Shown piece by piece: positions 12,668 through 22,567 of a stretch of 64,000 nt of DNA. The position numbers and the translations under genes are program-made. The stretch's first letter is position 1, and the number at the start of each line of letters is the position of its first letter. The notes beneath the pieces were generated by a model. The model worked only from the letters and a program-made list of their open reading frames with translations. It was not told the origin of the DNA and searched no databases. This DNA is from Megamerina dolium (lineage: Eukaryota > Arthropoda > Insecta > Diptera > Megamerinidae), in assembly GCA_963854835.1 (NCBI GenBank), contig OY978527.1, positions 18,943,345 to 19,007,344 of the forward strand, read 5' to 3'.

Positions 12668-12928
12668 CATGGAGGAAAGCGCACTAGCGAGCATCAGAAG
12701 GAGTATTTAGTAAATTATTTGGAAGAGAATCTTGACATTGCGCACGATAAGTAAGAAGTTTTATTAACTTAAACAAACTTATATTAATTACACATTTACA
12801 GATTTTTGACTGCAGACGGTGCCAAATTTCGTGAAGAAAAATGGAAAGATATAGCGGCGAACCTTAATGCTCTTGGGGGGACCCAAAAAGATGGTGCGAT
12901 ATGGAGGAAGTATTGGAGTGACATAAGG
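12668..12928 (+). pseudogene. Myb/SANT-like DNA-binding protein of the Harbinger element (partial)
   Basis: Two exon-like pieces joined by a short intron (GTAAGAAG at about 12750, acceptor TTACAG at about 12800). The first gives EYLVNYLEENLDIAH. The second gives AKFREEKWKDIAANLNALGG and IWRKYWSDIR, a trihelix pattern with spaced tryptophans. In Harbinger elements this protein helps the transposase bind the ends. The frame is lost after about 12930 at another GT. Confidence 0.6.
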
Positions 12929-13014
12929 TACTTCATACTAATTTTTTGCCGATTAAGATTTTTAATGGTATATTTCGTTTCTATATCCAAAATTTGGTAT
13001 AAATGTCATTAATT

Positions 13015-13160
13015 CGTCACAGCACAACGCTTTAGGGAACCTATATAATTCCTTGAAACGTTCGTTGGTTGTTACCTCAAAGGGATTTTGGTCATCGCGA
13101 AGTCTGCGTCTTAAAACTCTTAAATAATCCCTAGAAATTATTAAATTGTATTAACTGTAA
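13015..13160 (-). pseudogene. Harbinger transposase N-terminal remnant
   Basis: On the minus strand the sequence reads RDYLRVLRRRLRDDQNPFEV, then TTNERFKELYRFPKALC. This matches the arginine-rich start of Harbinger/HARBI1-type proteins. No DDE motifs follow. Confidence 0.55.
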
Positions 13161-13429
13161 TTAAAAACTTACACAACATTTTATTACCTTTGCTCATCTT
13201 CCCGACATGTTTTCTTTACTTATTTCTCTACTTCAACTCATTTGTTTCTAAAAATAAAATAGCACAGTTGCAATAGTTTCTCGACTACATTGGTAATGGA
13301 ACACGCTTTTCACACCACGAACCAGAATCACAAAATAAGTGTTTGTGAAAAGACAGAGTGAAAAGTAGTTGTGAAAACGAAAATGAAAACTTTTTTTTCA
13401 CTTCACTTTATCACAGAACGAGAATTGAC

Positions 13430-14215
13430 GCCTTGGAATGGCTGTGCAAAGTTTTAGATCACGCACTTCATGACGAGTTCGCTAAAATTTTCGAACCTAA
13501 ATTGATATGCCACTGGAATATTACAGCACTGGTTTGAAATTGATACTCGTTTCCAAATTTGACATTTCCTAAATGAAGAAAAAAACAAAGAAAAACACTA
13601 ATTTGAAAATTTTGGCTTCCTTTTTCCATTTTCTTTATTTTTTTTTTATTAATTTCGTTCTGTTTCAAATAACTGTTAAAAAACTTCACTGTTCTATGGC
13701 AATATTTAATTTTTGGCAATTTAAGATGAGAATTTAATAAGAGAATATGATTCGTGTACATCTTTATCCCAGCATGTGCTCATACTTACTAACCTACACA
13801 CACACACACACACAAATATGTACACGAATCATATTCTCTTATTAAATTCTCATCTTAAATTGAAAGCGTACCAAATACAGCTTGTGAAAACAAGTCATCG
13901 AAAATTGGACTCAACGGATGGACCTTCTGAGACGTAGCCGCGGCCAACATTTGAAAGACATAATCTTCAAAAAATAAATGCCAAAGAATGTTCTTTCAAA
14001 TGATAATAAACATTCCCCATTCAATTTGAATTTTCTGTTTTTTTCTTCAAAAAAGTTGGGAACCTCGAAATGGATCACGCTTTATTTACATTTCAATATA
14101 ACTAAGTAGATACGTATTGACCACTATATTGTAGAATATACAATATCTACAATCTAATGGCAAATATTAAGAAAACAACATAATTACAACATAACGACTT
14201 CTGAGCCTTCCAAAA
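13430..14215. other. Gene-free stretch holding a perfect 43-bp inverted repeat
   Basis: No protein-like frame. It contains the hairpin described at 13719-13860 and AT-rich filler. Confidence 0.5.
13719..13860. repeat. Perfect 43-bp inverted repeat (hairpin) around a CA repeat
   Basis: Arms 13719-13761 and 13818-13860 are exact reverse complements (arm starts ATTTAAGATGAGAATTTAAT). They are separated by 56 bp that include a (CA)n run at about 13795-13814. Confidence 0.9.
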
Positions 14216-14502
14216 TTACATAAGGATGACCGATGCGAAATTCCAGTACATTCTGCGACTCATTGAATAGGACAAAAGTGAAACGCCAGTTGGAAATGCA
14301 TTACCCCAGATAAACAACTGGCAGTGCTGGTGTCAATAGTAGTCAACTCTTTCCTATATTGGCTTCAAAGGACTGCATTTTTGCCCGGATATCATGTTTT
14401 ACTATATCGCTAGCAATTTTATTACTCCTTGAAGTCTTTTTTAAATCCTTTTCAATGAGTCGCAGAATATAGTGGAATTTAGTATCAGCCATCCTTATGT
14501 AA
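14216..14502. mobile_element. Short MITE-like element with about 50-bp imperfect terminal inverted repeats
   Basis: The left end TTACATAAGGATG at 14216 and the right end CATCCTTATGTAA at 14502 are inverted copies. The similarity extends inward through CTGCGACTCATTGAA on both sides. The interior (about 14305-14420) shares TCTTTCCTATATTGGCTTC and GATATCATGTTTTACTATAT with 50205-50290, so both derive from one element family. Confidence 0.65.
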
Positions 14503-15040
14503 GTCGATATGTTGTAATTCCTTTGTCAGGAATGTGAAAGAGCCGTTTGTACTTCGTCTTTTTCGCCATTTTTTATTCCACTTGATCGTTTTCTTTCGAT
14601 TTTTCGATGATACTTTTTCTATTAACTCAATTATTTTTCCCAGTACACTTCTATGATTATCGTTCCAAAAACACACATTCTCAGCATATATGGTTGCTGT
14701 TTTTATCATATCATTCAGCGCGGTATCCATTATGAAATTTTGATAATTATTATTTTGATAAAATATTACAGCTCTGCCTCAGAAATCATGTAATCACACA
14801 CCAATCTAAATATCCGAAACTGAAAATGAATGCCATGATTAGCGTTCAATTGATTGGTAATATAACCAAGGCTATTGGCATTGAAACAGCTATCTGAACT
14901 GATTGACATGTAAATGTTCATTTATCTAGTTTAATTTTCATTTTGTATTGAAACCAGCAACAATATTTTTAATTAGCGTTCAATTGATTATTAATATAAC
15001 CACGCATTATGCGTATTAACTCCTATTATTCGATTATTAT
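14503..15040. other. Gene-free stretch with a 33-bp direct repeat
   Basis: An 81-codon minus-strand frame (14730-14485) has no recognisable domain and runs into the MITE, so it is not called as a gene. ATTAGCGTTCAATTGATT and following bases occur at about 14838 and 14972. The segment 14880-14935 (CTGAACTGATTGACATG, TGTTCATTT) resembles 51380-51425 just downstream of ZF-B. Confidence 0.45.
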
Positions 15041-15510
15041 AGCCTAGACAGACGGCAGCGTTAATCCGGATTACCGGCGCACTTCATAAAATATTAACCT
15101 GACAGACGGCAGTATTGCGGATTAACTAAACGGCTGATTGCTGTTTTATTAGGTCTGCTCAATTACATGACAATTACTATCAATTTCTGTCATCTGTCAC
15201 ACTCGATATGAGAAAATCTATAATAAGTATGTGAACTGAAAACTATCATAAACTTGTAAATTGACATTCACCGTTCGTAATTGACTGCTGGATTTATTTG
15301 TTCGCCAACACTTTTCATGTTGAAAACTGTTAACAATTGTTGAAAGTTTTTTGTTAGCGAACACACCTAATATTTTGTAAAATGGATGGAGAAAAATTCA
15401 CAATAGACAATTTTCAGCAGTGTTGCCATCGCAAATTGCCCTAATCCTCTTTTATTTTGAGAATTAACTCATAGAGTTAATGCGGATTAGCTGCAGTTAA
15501 TGCCCGAGTT
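15041..15510 (+). mobile_element. MITE of the AGCCTAGACAGACGG family, 3'-truncated
   Basis: Starts AGCCTAGACAGACGGCAG after TTAT and matches 52692-53165 of the foldback element for about 470 bp, with the right terminal repeat missing. It is rich in TTAA and carries no coding sequence. Confidence 0.75.
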
Positions 15511-15704
15511 AAAAACTTTTACTTCAAAAATAAATTTCTGGATATATATCACTTTTTAAGCGCCCTGTTTGTTTGGTGTAAAGAAAGAACGCAAGTAAAG
15601 GAACAAAAAATTGCTGTGATTGATATGCGATTATTAATGGTATTTATTATGAAATATAATAAGTAACATTTGTTGTAAATTAACAAATGGTGTTTCTAAT
15701 ATAT

Positions 15705-16142
15705 TGTTACGTTTTTATTCTGTGAACGTTTAATTCTATTTGAATTACCTTGTTCGATCACTGGATTCTGTTAATGATAACTGCAACACTTATTTTATAC
15801 AACTTTATACAGCAACAATTTATTTAATAATCTCTATTTACAATCAACACTGTTTACAATCAACTATTTACTATAACACTTAAATGTACTTGCAACTTTT
15901 GCCTCTGTATCAATGTTTTCGCAATCACGTTCGGAATTAGATTGATTGTCAATTCTCAACACTGGCTCTATTTATACTCTGTTGGCAACACCCCAGAATC
16001 TTCCTTTATCGAGATTCTTCTCTTCCTTTCTCGTTGGCTTGTTCTGGTTATCGCTTATTTCTTTTTGTTGACATTCGTTTCGATGCTGCCAATAGTGTCA
16101 GTCACAATAGTGATGAGTAATCAACTATCGATACTCGTTACA
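15705..16142 (-). repeat. 3' LTR of the young Ty3/gypsy element
   Basis: 438 bp; minus-strand reading starts TGTAACGAGTATCG and ends AAAAACGTAACA. It carries a TATAAATAG core. It is nearly identical to 19136-19573. Confidence 0.9.
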
Positions 16143-16155
16143 CTGCCCTCCTCTT
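16143..16155 (-). other. Polypurine tract
   Basis: AAGAGGAGGGCAG on the minus strand directly precedes the 3' LTR, the usual start point for plus-strand DNA synthesis. The same tract is present at 267-280. Confidence 0.7.
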
Positions 16156-16180
16156 AACCTTGTTCGTCCCGAACAAGTTT

Positions 16181-16480
16181 TTATACTTCCCCTCGATATG
16201 GCGCAAGTCGCTCCAAGTGCACTACTTTAAACTTTGCTCTTTTATTCCAGGCACGTTGAATGCGATACACTACGTCATTTATCTTTGCTATAATCTCATA
16301 TGGTCCTTCCCAATGAGTCTGTAGTTTAGGGGACAGGCCTTTCTTTCGTTGTGGATTATGAAGCATTACAAGCTCTCCTTCATAGAACCCTTTTGAATTT
16401 GCTTTCAAGTCATACCTGGCCTTCATCTTATCGCTTATCATCTGCGACCGCTCTCTGATGAACTGATGTACTTCATCCAA
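16181..16480 (-). pseudogene. Integrase C-terminal domain, out of frame with the main frame
   Basis: About 99 codons with YDLKANSKGFYEGELVML, THWEGPYEIIAKINDVVYR and FKVVHLERLAPYRG, the C-terminal target-binding region of Ty3/gypsy integrases. It belongs downstream of the frame that stops at 16497. A 2-base deletion (compare AAAATGG here with AAAATTTGG at 43372) shifts the reading frame between them. Confidence 0.75.
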
Positions 16481-16496
16481 CTGTTCCCGCTTTTCG

Positions 16497-19106
16497 CTAG
16501 TATAATTTCCTTCGGTTGATCTCGTTGGTGTTACAACTCCATTTTAAATCAGCTGGCAGTCTTAACTCGTTTCCAAAAATTGCCATTGCCGGTGTAGTAG
16601 CCGTCGTATCATGTTGTGCGCATCTATATGCCATGAGGAACATTGGTATATGTACATCCCAGTCTCTTTGGTATTTATCTACGACTTTTCTCAAATATTC
16701 CTCCAAGGTACGGTTAAATCGTTCTACCATGCCATCAGATTGTGGATGCAAAGGTGTTGTACGAGTTTTGTATATACCTAGCATACGGCATATCTCTTGG
16801 AATACAACTGATTCGAAATTTCGACCTTGGTCTGAGTGTAACTCCATCGGTACACCAAAACGAGTAACCCATTGGTTGACGAATACATCCGCAACTGTAC
16901 TAGCTTCCTGATTTGGAATGGGGTATACTTCAGGCCATTTACTGAAGTAATCTATAACCACCAGAACATACTTGTTTCCTGCGTTGCTTATTGGAAATGG
17001 CCCAGCTATGTCCATAGCAATTCGCTCAAATGGAGCACCCACGGTGTATTGGTGCATCTTACCTCGACTTTTCTTAGTGGGACCTTTGGCCATTGCACAT
17101 TGCTTACATTTCCGAATCCAATCAGCGACATGGTCATGACATCCAACCCAATAAAATCGGTTCTTTATTTTCTCGACGGTTTTGGTGATTCCCAAATGCC
17201 CTCCACTGGAGGCATTGTGATACTCAGCTATCACTTCATTTATTCTCGCCTTGGGTACCACTAGCAGATCATAAGTGATTTTTCCATCTTCACTTTCCCA
17301 TGTTCGGAATAAACATCCGTCTCGTAAGTGCAGGCTTTGCCACTGCGCCCAGTATGCCTTTGCTATTGGACTCTCATTAGCCATTTCTTGCCAATCTGGA
17401 CGTATGCCCTGCTCCTTATATTCCATAATCTTTGCGAGATCTGGGTCGTTCCGCTGATCTTCTTGAACTCGTTCGGTTTTCCATGACTCTTCCGACAATA
17501 CATTCGTAAGTCGTAGCTTAACAATGTGATTCTGGCTTCCTACCCGAGAACAATGTTTACTATCTACGGTGCAAATACGATGATATGGAGTAACAGCTTT
17601 ACCACGATGAATGACATCACGATCTTCCTTTCGTTGTCCTGGTGAATTCGATCTTTGTTGCTTGCATCGTAGCCGACAATTACGCGCCATGTGTCCTCTT
17701 CGATGGCATATGAAGCACTTACCGGTAAATTTATTTTTGTGTTGATTCCTTGTTCTTCCTTTAGGCTTCATACTCGATTGATTGCAATCACGAGCTATAT
17801 GCCCTCGTTTGTCGCAAATAAAGCACTTACCAGTAAATTTGATTTCGCGTCGACCTGTTGTTCTTCCTTCAGGCTGCACTACAGATTTGAATGCCTGACA
17901 CACTGCTTCAACCAGATCTGCTGTTTCTGTTTCTAGTTGGCGTACACGTGGCATTGGTCGACACATCAAACTGGCGGCTTCAAACGTCAATGCACTACTG
18001 ACTGTTTCGGCATAAGTATTTCTTGGTGACATGACTAGGGCACGCTTTTTCTCTCCATCACGTATGCCATCTATGAAAGCCTCTATTTTGATTTTTTCGA
18101 CGAACTCTTCCGAATTACCGGAGAACGCTAGATGACATAAGCGCTCAATATCGGAAGCGAATTCCTGAAGACTCTCATTACTCCGTTGCACTCGCGATCT
18201 CAATTCCACACGATGTAATTGACTCTTGTATTCATTTCCATATTTCCGCTGGAGGGTGTCCATCAGTGACTGGTAGCTACCACGATCTTTCTCTGGAACC
18301 ATCTGTAACACCTCGGAAGCATTACCTTTTAATGCGACTATTAAAGCAGCAGTCTTGTCGCTGTCATCCCATTGATTCTTCGAAGCTGTTGTCTCGAATT
18401 GAAGCTTGAAGATATTGAATGGCGTGCTTCCGTCAAATGTTGGTGACTTTAGTTTGATTGTACTTGAATCTCTAATCACTGATGTGGCTGGTCCATTTAT
18501 TTTTAGTTGATTGAGTTCGTGCTGTAATTTCTCGAACTTATCTTCCCAGTCGTCGACATGTTCCTTCAGCTTATCATCCAACTCATCCACGTGTTCTTTC
18601 AGCTCTGTGACTTTGTCATTAATAGTTCCGGAAATTTCCTGAAATCTAAGTTCAATTCCTTTCTGTAGATTTTCGATGACGTGTTCTTGGCGAGCCGAAT
18701 GTTCTTGAAACTTGTAGTCAATTGTTTTCTGGAATTCTCCCATAGCGTTTTCTTGGCGGGACGAACCTTCTTGAATTTTCATACGCAATTCAGCCGAATG
18801 TTCTTGAAGCTTGGAGTCAATGCGAGAAGCATTTTGTTGTAACTGTTGTTGCTGCTGTTGCATCATGGTTTTCATAAATTCCATGAGTTGACCACTCGAA
18901 TCTACCTTGCTCTCTTCCTCAGCGTGCACAACTGCTTGTATATCGGCTTCCTCGAAGAACTCATGTTCTTCTACATTAATTCCCTTAGCCTCCATAGCTT
19001 GCCTCAGCCTCACCAGCAGTTCTGCCTTTGCACCTGATGAGGATAGATTCATCTCTACCAACAGCTTTTTAAGCTGGTCCACTTTTAGTTGGTCAATTTT
19101 CACCAT
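16497..19106 (-). CDS. Gag-integrase fusion protein of the Ty3/gypsy element (869 aa)
   Basis: Starts at the ATG just inside the primer-binding site. Residues 1-45 resemble a SAP-type helix-extended-loop-helix (DQLKKLLVEMNLSSSGAKAE), unusual at a Gag N-terminus. Residues about 65-210 are glutamine-rich coiled coil; about 215-400 capsid-like; two CCHC zinc knuckles follow (CFICDKRGHIARDC and CFICHRRGHMARNC). The frame then passes directly to the integrase HHCC zinc domain (HLGITKTVEKIKNRFYWVG, CKQC) and catalytic core: aspartates in MDIAGPF and HSDQGRN, glutamate in MVERF, with 35 residues between the last two (DD35E). No DTG protease and no RT palm lie between. It ends in a premature stop (RRKLY) caused by a 2-bp deletion, so the C-terminal domain is lost. 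Confidence 0.88.
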   Translation of the reverse strand: MVKIDQLKVDQLKKLLVEMNLSSSGAKAELLVRLRQAMEAKGINVEEHEFFEEADIQAVVHAEEESKVDSSGQLMEFMKTMMQQQQQQLQQNASRIDSKLQEHSAELRMKIQEGSSRQENAMGEFQKTIDYKFQEHSARQEHVIENLQKGIELRFQEISGTINDKVTELKEHVDELDDKLKEHVDDWEDKFEKLQHELNQLKINGPATSVIRDSSTIKLKSPTFDGSTPFNIFKLQFETTASKNQWDDSDKTAALIVALKGNASEVLQMVPEKDRGSYQSLMDTLQRKYGNEYKSQLHRVELRSRVQRSNESLQEFASDIERLCHLAFSGNSEEFVEKIKIEAFIDGIRDGEKKRALVMSPRNTYAETVSSALTFEAASLMCRPMPRVRQLETETADLVEAVCQAFKSVVQPEGRTTGRREIKFTGKCFICDKRGHIARDCNQSSMKPKGRTRNQHKNKFTGKCFICHRRGHMARNCRLRCKQQRSNSPGQRKEDRDVIHRGKAVTPYHRICTVDSKHCSRVGSQNHIVKLRLTNVLSEESWKTERVQEDQRNDPDLAKIMEYKEQGIRPDWQEMANESPIAKAYWAQWQSLHLRDGCLFRTWESEDGKITYDLLVVPKARINEVIAEYHNASSGGHLGITKTVEKIKNRFYWVGCHDHVADWIRKCKQCAMAKGPTKKSRGKMHQYTVGAPFERIAMDIAGPFPISNAGNKYVLVVIDYFSKWPEVYPIPNQEASTVADVFVNQWVTRFGVPMELHSDQGRNFESVVFQEICRMLGIYKTRTTPLHPQSDGMVERFNRTLEEYLRKVVDKYQRDWDVHIPMFLMAYRCAQHDTTATTPAMAIFGNELRLPADLKWSCNTNEINRRKLY

Positions 19107-19117
19107 CTTTACAGAAT

Positions 19118-19133
19118 CCCACTTCTGACACCA
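19118..19133 (-). other. Primer binding site
   Basis: TGGTGTCAGAAGTGGG on the minus strand begins two bases after the 5' LTR, the position expected for tRNA-primed minus-strand synthesis. The TGG start fits pairing with a tRNA CCA end; the tRNA identity is not assigned. Confidence 0.65.
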
Positions 19134-19135
19134 AT

Positions 19136-19573
19136 TGTTACGTTTTTATTCTGTGAACGTTTAATTCTATTTGAATTACCTTGTTCGATCACTGGATTCT
19201 GTTAATGATAACTGCAACACTTATTTTATACAACTTTATACAGCAACAATTTATTTAATAATCTCTATTTACAATCAACACTGTTTACAATCAACTATTT
19301 ACTATAACACTTAAATGTACTTGCAACTTTTGCCTCTGTATCAATGTTTTCGCAATCACGTTCGGAATTAGATTGATTGTCAATTCTCAACACTGGCTCT
19401 ATTTATACTCTGTTGGCAACACCCCAGAATCTTCCTTTATCGAGATTCTTCTCTTCCTTTCTCGTTAGCTTGTTCTGGTTATCGCTTATTTCTTTTTGTT
19501 GACATTCGTTTCAATGCTGCCAATAGTGTCAGTCACAATAGTGATGAGTAATCAACTATCGATACTCGTTACA
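19136..19573 (-). repeat. 5' LTR of the young Ty3/gypsy element
   Basis: 438 bp, differing by eye from the 3' LTR only in GTTAGCTTG versus GTTGGCTTG and TTTCAATGC versus TTTCGATGC. It is followed by the ATAT target duplication at 19574. Confidence 0.9.
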
Positions 19574-19577
19574 ATAT

Positions 19578-19895
19578 GTTTTCGTGATAGAAAGTGGTTT
19601 GCAATCTTCAAATTGCTAACAAATAACCACGATAATATAAAACAAGAATAAAATGTGAACAAAATTAAATACTTCGAAAGCCACATGTAACAAACACAAG
19701 CATCCACAAGCTTTTTTTCTAAACTACGATTACAAATACAACGATCGTTAATTACGGTCTCTAATAATTGGACATTGAAAATTTATTGTATTAATCGATA
19801 TATCGGCCGTCTCTGTTTTCGAATTTCTCATAATCTTCCTTTGGGTATAAAAAATATATTCTCGGGACAACAAAAAATTTAAAATATTTGGAACG
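19578..19895. other. Upstream region of ZF-A
   Basis: AT-rich; a TATAAAAAA motif lies at about 19848-19856, some 40 bp before the ZF-A start codon. It could be a TATA box with a very short leader or simply AT-rich sequence. Nothing else recognised. Confidence 0.3.
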
Positions 19896-20966
19896 ATGGA
19901 ACTAAATGAATATAAAACACGGTGTGGAGAAATATACATTACTCGTCTTAAACAATTCATATTTAACTGTTCCTTATGCCAAGAAGAATATACTGATTTT
20001 TCAACATTATTGGAGCACATATCTAAAGAACATTATGCTGATGATGATTGCACAAACGAAGAAGTTTACCAATATGAATCGATAGATCAAATCGAAAGTG
20101 AACCTAAAAATGAGGAGGAAGAATACATTGAAAAGGGCGTTGATGAAGAGGAAAGTGAAGCATTGAATGATTCTGAAACTATTATAAAAACGGAAATTAC
20201 AAGGGAAGATTATATTGCATATGTGAGTACATAAAAGTCAAGGCAACCTTTAAACAAATTGTTAATACCAAATGCATCTCTTCCACAGTATAGCACAGAT
20301 GATGATGATATCACAGATGAGCATAAACCAAAGTATTACGCATGCAAACGTTGCGAAAAAATTTTTAAAAATTTGAGGCATATACAATTTCACATAATGT
20401 GTCATAGCACTGAAAGAAATTACAAATGCGATGAGTGTGGTAGGTCATTTAAGTTGGAGCATAATTTACGTGCTCATCAACGCCGTCATACAGGAGAAAA
20501 AGATTATGACTGTACATATTGTTCAAGGCAGTTTTACACAGGTAGTGAACTGAAAATACACGAACGAAGTCACACTGGTGAGCGGCCGTATGTTTGTGAA
20601 GAATGCGGCTTGGCTTTCAGGGCTGCGACTCTATTAATTAACCATGCAAAACGACACTCCAAATTACGACCATTTAAATGTGAATATTGCGAGAAAGCTT
20701 TTTATACCGCAGCAATGCGAAATGATCACCTCGTTGTACATACAAAAGAACGAAATCATGCTTGTAATTTCTGTAATGCAACCTTTGGAAGGCGAAAAGC
20801 GTTAGTAGTACACCTGAAGTTGCATGCAAATGCTAGGGAATATGTTTGTGGTCTTTGTGATGCTGCTTTCAATCAGAAGCAATCATTAATAGCGCATAAA
20901 AAATCAAAACATGGACTTCTAACCAGAACTAGCAAATCTACATCATCAACTATGCGAGATCATTAA
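19896..20966 (+). CDS. ZF-A: C2H2 zinc-finger protein, 334 aa, two exons
   Basis: Exons 19896-20222 and 20289-20966; the 66-bp intron is GTGAGT...CCACAG, phase 0, and without it the first frame stops after 112 codons. Residues about 10-45 form the family N-terminal block: RCGEIYI, then a lone finger CSLCQEEYTDFSTLLEHISKEH. Residues 46-135 are acidic. The C-terminal array holds seven fingers, from CKRC...HIMCH to CGLCDAAFNQKQSLIAHKK, most with TGEK/TGER-like linkers. It is probably a nuclear sequence-specific DNA-binding regulator; no catalytic domain. There is no ZAD domain. Closest relative in the window is ZF-C: contact positions -1, 2, 3 and 6 of fingers 2, 3, 6 and 7 are the same. Polyadenylation-like AATAAA motifs follow at about 21029-21050. 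Target unknown. Confidence 0.9.
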
Positions 20967-21231
20967 ATTGATCGCATTGTAACGTAAGAAAGCAGGATGC
21001 ATGATTAGATTAGTTGTAATTGTCAATAATAATAAATAATTAATAAATATAAATGCCAAAAAGTAAAAATGATCGTATATCAAACCGTAAATTCATATAC
21101 GTATACACATATTTTTTTCACCCGGGAAAATAAACATTATTTTCAGTTTGTTTTCTTTCAGTTTCTTTTTGTTTTCTTCTTTTTTATTCACATGTATTGT
21201 GCATTTATATTTATATAAGATAATAGTTTAG

Positions 21232-21529
21232 GAGCCGTGGCTCATTGGTTAGTGTGTTGGCCTTCTGATCTGTAGGTCGTGGTTCAATCCCCGGCTGATG
21301 CATAACAAATTTAATATCGATAAGATTTTTCTTCCGAACAGTACCCACCTGTCGGTAGGCAATTGGCAATTCTTCCGACAGTAACAACTTGCCATGAAAA
21401 AGCTTCTAAAAGAACTCTGTAACAAAGCCCAGAAAAAGTGATGTCGCAAGGGTTCTGCCGTTCGGAACCGGCTAAAATAAAGTAGGTCCCTTCTAATACT
21501 GTCCAAAATTTAACACGCACAACAATAAT
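21232..21529 (+). mobile_element. tRNA-derived SINE, copy A (3'-truncated)
   Basis: Head of about 70 bp resembles a tRNA with an A-box-like region (GTGGCTCATTGGTTAGTG) and a B box (GGTTCAATCCC). A family-specific body follows (CCACCTGTCGGTAGGCAATT; CTTCCGACAGTAACAAC; TTCTGCCGTTCGGAACCGGC). The 3' end present in copy C (GAAGAGAAGC through the AGCCC stem-loop) is missing. Confidence 0.8.
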
Positions 21530-22138
21530 TGAGTAATTGTGTACTCAAGCTATTATACAATTTGCCCTTATTTATATCTAGAATATTGATTAATTTAACT
21601 ATGGTAAATTGGTGGCATGGAATATTCATGGAATCGATTTGAAAACGTTGCAGACGCTGATCCAGCTTTCTTCAATGCATATGCACAAGATACATCGAAG
21701 AAAGCTGGCCGGAAATCCGTTTTCCGCTGTCAAATCAAGAGTATGAATGTTTACATAATTCATTAGCGTGACATATTAAATGAATGTATCTTATGTTAAC
21801 TCTTCCCTTCTTTTAAATCGGTTTTTCTCAATCGATGTTATTGGAGGGGTGCAGTGTTGAGTGTGGTGAGTTGTAGAAACGGGCAGACTTGCAATATTTT
21901 CTTGAATTATTTGTGGTTTATGTGACATGTACAATTTTTGCTTATTTTTGATTTTACAAAATAGAACAATTGTTATGATATTGATGAATAATATGATTGT
22001 GTTATATCAGTACTTAAAGTAATTACATGGGTTGTTTTTTTTTTTACATAATAGTAATTTAATATAATTATCATGTTTTAGTTGTTTTAAGTGTAGGTTT
22101 TTGAGTTTCAAATTCATGTTTGTTGATTTGCAATTTCT
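21530..22138. other. No gene seen; one 12-bp hairpin
   Basis: AT-rich. CCAGCTTTCTTC (21662-21673) and its exact complement GAAGAAAGCTGG (21697-21708) form a hairpin with a 23-base loop. No protein-like frame. Confidence 0.45.
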
Positions 22139-22567
22139 TTAATTTTGGTTATTAGATTTGGTAGAATGAGTGTCATATGCTTTGACGTTTACATTAGTAT
22201 ATTTTCTATTGCGTTCATTTATCAAAGGCTTCTTTCTAGCTGCTCGGCCGTTATACCCATGTTGTTTAATAGTACGACGAATAGTTTGTGCCGATACAGT
22301 CTTACCATGTTCTTCCAAAAGCTCAGTAACCAGTTTTGGAGCACTTAACCGGGGATTTGTCTTGATTTTTCTTATTATTCCTTGTTCCTCTCTCTCTGTT
22401 AACTTTTTTGGCTGCCCTTTTTGCTTTATTGAGGCGATTCTTCCCTCGTTTCTGTATCGTCGCACTATGTCTCCTACGGTATTAGGCTTCTTGCCCTTCA
22501 GGTGCTGTTGAAGCACAAGTTTTCGTTGCTCCAAAGATGAATTATTTCCTTTGCGACCCATATTCAT
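22139..22567 (-). pseudogene. Tc1-like transposase, N-terminal DNA-binding half only
   Basis: 142 codons from MNMGRKGNNSSLEQRK. Two helix-turn-helix subdomains are visible, joined by the basic KQKGQPKKLTEREEQ hook, ending with QTIRRTIKQHGYNGRAARKK. Intact Tc1 transposases are about 340 aa and continue into a DDE/D catalytic core; here the sequence changes after INERNR and no catalytic motif follows. It could only bind ends, not cut. Confidence 0.75.

Larger units (their letters stand above)
12445..13429. mobile_element. PIF/Harbinger-type DNA transposon, internally deleted
   Basis: Terminal inverted repeats begin GTCAATTCTCGTTCTGTG at 12445 and end in the matching CACAGAACGAGAATTGAC at 13429. 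Inside are two convergent coding remnants: a Myb/SANT-like DNA-binding protein on the plus strand and the N-terminus of a Harbinger transposase on the minus strand. This two-gene layout is the PIF/Harbinger hallmark. The DDE catalytic region is missing, so the copy is non-autonomous. A clean 3-bp target duplication was not found. Confidence 0.7.
15705..19573 (-). mobile_element. Young Ty3/gypsy LTR retrotransposon lacking protease, RT and RNase H
   Basis: Two LTRs of exactly 438 bp (15705-16142, 19136-19573) start TG and end CA on both strands. The whole is flanked by ATAT on each side (15701-15704, 19574-19577), a 4-bp target duplication. By eye the LTRs differ at two positions, so the insertion is recent. 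The internal part is only about 3 kb. A primer-binding-like site follows the 5' LTR and a purine tract precedes the 3' LTR. The single large frame fuses Gag to integrase, with protease, RT and RNase H missing. No envelope gene is seen. Replication would need enzymes supplied by another copy. Confidence 0.9.

Noticed and set aside
14485..14730. 81-codon minus-strand frame as a host gene
   Set aside because: It runs into a MITE terminal repeat, is lysine-rich without a recognisable domain, and has no conserved copy in the window.
16516..17936. Plus-strand frames within the Ty3/gypsy element
   Set aside because: Antisense shadows of the Gag-integrase frame.
19896..20040. ZAD domain at the N-terminus of the zinc-finger proteins
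   Set aside because: ZAD needs two spaced C-x2-C pairs over about 75 residues. Here there is a single C-x2-C followed by two histidines, so it is a finger-like unit.
21232..21305. Possible tRNA gene (A- and B-box-like motifs)
   Set aside because: The same head recurs in copies B, C and E attached to one 300-bp body and a retrotransposon-type tail, and no proper anticodon stem could be formed by eye. It is a SINE head, not a tRNA gene.
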